36,060 bases of DNA, taken from assembly GCA_900550035.1 (NCBI GenBank), contig URQS01000033.1, forward strand, positions 1 to 36,060, in the 5' to 3' direction. The notes below the pieces were generated by a model. The model ran no database searches. It was not told where the DNA came from and saw only the letters and a list, made by a program, of their open reading frames with translations. Made by a program: the position numbers and the translations under genes. Below are positions 33,334 to 36,060 of the stretch, piece by piece. Origin of the DNA: an uncultured Prevotella sp. (GTDB lineage: Bacteria > Bacteroidota > Bacteroidia > Bacteroidales > Bacteroidaceae). The first letter of the stretch is position 1, and every line of letters begins with the position of its first letter.

Positions 33334-35661
33334 ATGAATCAAAAATTATTGACAGGAGCCATTGCCGCAATGGCATTCCTCCTGCCCTCAACCGCAATGG
33401 GACAAACTGCGGACTTCAACATTATTCCACAACCACAACAGGTTATTGCTGACGCAAGCGCACCGTTCGTGCTCAATGCCAACACCGTCATTTGCCTACA
33501 GACCAACAGCCAGGACATGAAGCGCAACGCCACTATGCTTGCCACATACATCCAGCAGGCTACAGGCATCCGCCCTGCTATAGGCAAGTTGGTAAAGGGC
33601 AACCCAGCCATTATCCTTTCTATCGACAAGACCATCAGCAATGCCGAAGGCTACAAGCTCAACGCCAACGCCAAGCAGATCAGTATTGCCGGCGCATCGG
33701 CTGCCGGCGTATTCTACGGCATCCAGACTCTGCGCAAGTCATTGCCACTTTGCAGCGGCAAGGCTACACAAGTGAATATTCCTGCCGTTCAAATAGCTGA
33801 CGCTCCACGCTTTGCCTATCGCGGAACCCATCTCGACGTATCGCGCCATTTCGTTACTACTGACTCTATACGCCAGTTTATCGACATGCTCGCGCTGCAC
33901 AATATCAACCGCTTCCACTGGCATCTTACCGACGACCAGGGATGGCGCATCGAGATTAAGAAGTATCCGCTGCTTACTGCCATTGGCTCTAAGCGCGCCC
34001 AGACTGTCATCGGTCACAACTCGGGCAAGTACGACGGCAAGCCTTACAGCGGATATTATACACAGAAGGAGATACGCGAAATCGTGAAGTATGCAGCCGA
34101 CCGCTACATCACTATCGTTCCCGAAATCGACCTGCCCGGACACATGCAGGCGGCTCTTGCCGCTTATCCCGAACTCGGATGCACCGGTGGTCCGTACAAG
34201 GTATGGGAGATATGGGGTATTTCTGACGACGTTCTGTGCGCCGGCAACGACAAGACAATGAAGTTTATCGACGACGTTCTGAAAGAGGTTGTTGGTCTGT
34301 TCCCGTCAAAATACATTCATGTTGGTGGCGACGAGTGCCCGAAGGTAAGATGGAAGGACTGTCCTAAGTGCCAGGCACGTATCAAGGCATTGCATCTGGA
34401 GGCAAAAGACGGTCACTCTGCCGAGGAACGTCTGCAGAGCTACGTTATCACACACGCCACCAAATTCCTTAAGTCGATGGGCAGAAACATCATCGGCTGG
34501 GACGAGATTCTTGAAGGCGGACTTGCCGAGGGTGCCACTGTGATGTCATGGCGTGGCGAGAGTGGCGGCATTGCCGCTGCCAAGCAGAACCATGATGTCA
34601 TAATGACTCCTAACACTTATCTATACTTCGACTACTATCAGTCGCTCGATAAGGCAAACGAGCCTGATGCTATCGGTGGCTATCTGCCGCTTGAACGCGT
34701 ATATTCATACGAGCCGATGCCTAAGGAACTTACTGCCGACGAGGCTCGCCACATCATTGGTGTACAGGCAAATATATGGACTGAGTATATGCCTACATTC
34801 AAACAGATGCAGTATATGGGTCTGCCACGTATTGCAGCATTGAGCGAGGTGCAGTGGAGCCAGCCACAACTGAAGGACTACACCGACTTCAGCAACCGTC
34901 TTGTTGGTCTGACCCGTATGTACGACCGACTTGGCTACAACTACGCCAAGCATCTCTACAACGTGAACATACACATCGATACCGACACTAAGTGGCGCGA
35001 AATTGTTGTTCACATGACTACTGTTGGCGACGCAGAGATTCGTTATACACTCGACGGAAGCCAGCCTACTGCCAGCAGCCCACTCTACACTGGAGCCATC
35101 CACTTGCAGAAGTCAGCCAAAATACGCGCTGCCGCATTCCGCAACGGCAAGAGCAGCAACGTAAGCAGCCAGGACGTAGTATTCAACAAGGCTACTGCAT
35201 GCGCCGTACAGTTGCTTCAGCCTACTCACAAGAACTACACCTACAATGGTGGCGCCACTCTGACCGACGGTTTGATTGGCGACAAAGGCTTCGGCACTGG
35301 CAGATGGTTGGGATTCTGCGGCAACGACCTTGAGGCTGTCATTGACCTTAAGAAGCCTACCAACGTATCGAGCGTTAGCCTCAACACTTGTGTAGACAAG
35401 GGCTCATGGATATTCGATGCACGCAACATTGAGGTGAGCGTATCTAACGACGGCGTAAACTTCACCTCTGTAGCCAAGCACTCTCTGCCTGCAATGGAAA
35501 AGAATTCAGCCGACAACATCAATACATACGAGCTGAAATTCTCGCAAACCAAGGCTCGCTATATCAAGGTTTATGCCACTTCGGAACACAACATACCCGA
35601 CTGGCATTCAGGAAAGGGTAAGCCAGCATTCCTCTTCGTTGATGAAATCAGCATAAAATAA
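33334..35661 (+). CDS. GH20 beta-N-acetylhexosaminidase
   Basis: This exported enzyme removes terminal N-acetylglucosamine or N-acetylgalactosamine from glycans using a substrate-assisted mechanism. The 775-residue protein has a signal peptide ending near AMGQ (residue 24). A GH20b-type N-terminal domain follows (about 25-160), then the catalytic barrel (about 165-530) with RGTHLDVSRHF, HWHLTDDQGWRIEIK and the catalytic pair Asp333-Glu334 in HVGGDECPK. A small beta-domain has the pattern EIRYTLDGSQPTASSPLYTG (about 569-588). A C-terminal F5/8 type C (discoidin-like) carbohydrate-binding domain spans about 630-775. No lipobox is present. It could trim host mucin or glycosaminoglycan-derived sugars, but no locus partners lie beside it. 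Confidence 0.95.
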   Translation: MNQKLLTGAIAAMAFLLPSTAMGQTADFNIIPQPQQVIADASAPFVLNANTVICLQTNSQDMKRNATMLATYIQQATGIRPAIGKLVKGNPAIILSIDKTISNAEGYKLNANAKQISIAGASAAGVFYGIQTLRKSLPLCSGKATQVNIPAVQIADAPRFAYRGTHLDVSRHFVTTDSIRQFIDMLALHNINRFHWHLTDDQGWRIEIKKYPLLTAIGSKRAQTVIGHNSGKYDGKPYSGYYTQKEIREIVKYAADRYITIVPEIDLPGHMQAALAAYPELGCTGGPYKVWEIWGISDDVLCAGNDKTMKFIDDVLKEVVGLFPSKYIHVGGDECPKVRWKDCPKCQARIKALHLEAKDGHSAEERLQSYVITHATKFLKSMGRNIIGWDEILEGGLAEGATVMSWRGESGGIAAAKQNHDVIMTPNTYLYFDYYQSLDKANEPDAIGGYLPLERVYSYEPMPKELTADEARHIIGVQANIWTEYMPTFKQMQYMGLPRIAALSEVQWSQPQLKDYTDFSNRLVGLTRMYDRLGYNYAKHLYNVNIHIDTDTKWREIVVHMTTVGDAEIRYTLDGSQPTASSPLYTGAIHLQKSAKIRAAAFRNGKSSNVSSQDVVFNKATACAVQLLQPTHKNYTYNGGATLTDGLIGDKGFGTGRWLGFCGNDLEAVIDLKKPTNVSSVSLNTCVDKGSWIFDARNIEVSVSNDGVNFTSVAKHSLPAMEKNSADNINTYELKFSQTKARYIKVYATSEHNIPDWHSGKGKPAFLFVDEISIK

Positions 35662-35672
35662 TACATTATAAC

Positions 35673-35719
35673 AATCCTGCCAAGAAAGCCGTTCGGGCAC
35701 TACTTGGCAGGATTTTTTG
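35673..35719 (+). terminator. rho-independent terminator of the GH20 gene
   Basis: AATCCTGCCAAG (35673-35684) pairs perfectly with CTTGGCAGGATT (35703-35714), followed by a T-run. It lies 12 bases after the stop codon. Confidence 0.9.
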
Positions 35720-35818
35720 TTTCCTCGGGAGGAAAAATTTATAACCTCGGGAGAGTAGGCGTATTTTAAATGACTATCTTGCTCATGGTTATATTTTTTT
35801 ACAAAAACAAAGCGTACA

Positions 35819-35856
35819 CAAAAAGGGCTGATACCTAAGATTGAAGTGTCAGCCCT
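35819..35856 (-). terminator. probable terminator for the - strand gene at the window end
   Basis: AGGGCTGATAC (35824-35834) pairs with GTGTCAGCCCT (35846-35856), with one mismatch that can wobble. On the - strand the stem is followed by TTTTT. It lies about 100 bases past the stop of the partial gene. Confidence 0.6.
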
Positions 35857-35921
35857 AATTTATTTTGTTTGCAAAAGTTTTATCGGACAGCAATAATTGG
35901 AATTATACTTCGTTTAATGAT

Positions 35922-35952
35922 CGTTGCGGGCGGAACATTTCCGCCCGCAACG
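35922..35952 (-). terminator. strong GC hairpin just after the partial gene
   Basis: CGTTGCGGGCGGAA (35922-35935) and TTCCGCCCGCAACG (35939-35952) form a perfect 14-base stem with a 3-base loop. It begins 2 bases after the stop codon of the - strand gene. No T-run follows, so it may protect the transcript end or work with the second hairpin at 35819. Between the two terminators, CCTCGGGAG occurs twice (35723 and 35745); nothing else is seen in 35662-35954. Confidence 0.6.
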
Positions 35953-35954
35953 GC

Positions 35955-36060
35955 TTACTGCTTCCTCAAGGTAGGCAATGCTCCTTTAAGTTCGTAACGC
36001 CACTCTGAGCCTGCGTTCTGCAAGGCGGTGTTCATGGCATCAACGGCTTTCTGCCAGGTA
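35955..36060 (-). CDS. C-terminal fragment of an unidentified protein
   Basis: The - strand is open from the right edge to a TAA at 35955-35957, giving 34 residues that start TWQKAVDAMNTAL and end RYELKGALPTLRKQ. Two hairpins follow directly, as expected at a gene end. The codons are like those of the neighbours. I do not recognise the family; the rest of the gene lies beyond the window. Confidence 0.6.
   Translation of the reverse strand, partial: TWQKAVDAMNTALQNAGSEWRYELKGALPTLRKQ

Overview
The window looks like chromosome of a member of the Bacteroidota, order Bacteroidales, and most resembles Prevotella-type genomes; I did not identify genus or species. The grounds are a SusC/SusD pair, several lipoproteins and a NigD-like protein, promoter boxes of the Bacteroides form TAnnTTTG, little Shine-Dalgarno sequence before starts, and the gene block DUF721-recF-TPR-ribH. 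No tRNA, rRNA, CRISPR array, phage gene or transposase gene was seen.

Region 1 (about 1-12,940, + strand) is a polysaccharide utilization locus. It holds a SusC-type TonB-dependent porin, a SusD-type lipoprotein, a DUF5017 lipoprotein (probable surface glycan-binding protein), a family PL8 lyase of chondroitin ABC lyase type, a GH88 unsaturated glucuronyl hydrolase, and a DUF4955/beta-helix protein. Read together: long uronic-acid polymer is cut by the lyase into oligosaccharides with a 4,5-unsaturated uronic acid end, SusCD import them, and GH88 removes the unsaturated uronate. Chondroitin or hyaluronan is the likely substrate class. No sulfatase and no regulator are present in the window. 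A repeat with inverted ends lies between the DUF5017 and PL8 genes, and a pair of GC-rich inverted repeats lies between the GH88 and DUF4955 genes.

Region 2 (12,948-18,100) is housekeeping. DUF721 and recF run left, and a TPR membrane protein and ribH run right from a shared divergent promoter region. ispH and a DUF1573 protein then run left, separated by three more copies of the GC-rich repeat.

Region 3 (17,036-24,647) holds a giant alpha-2-macroglobulin-like protein that lacks the thioester motif, its operon partner DUF1573, and a divergent NigD-like lipoprotein. Both divergent promoters can be read.

Region 4 (24,761-31,832, all - strand) holds a MATE efflux pump, a YitT-family protein, cardiolipin synthase, queE, queD and dnaG. 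It contains a 30-bp perfect A/T inverted repeat after yitT, a second copy of the repeat with inverted ends before cls, and a nested inverted repeat in the dnaG leader.

Region 5 (32,007-36,060) holds a Fsr-like MFS transporter and a GH20 beta-hexosaminidase on the + strand, a clear terminator, and the last 34 codons of an unidentified - strand gene.

No wholly new multi-gene system was evident. The least explained signals are the two dispersed repeat families, the dnaG leader structure, the cysteine-rich insert of the GH88 enzyme, and the sulfatase-free PL8 locus.
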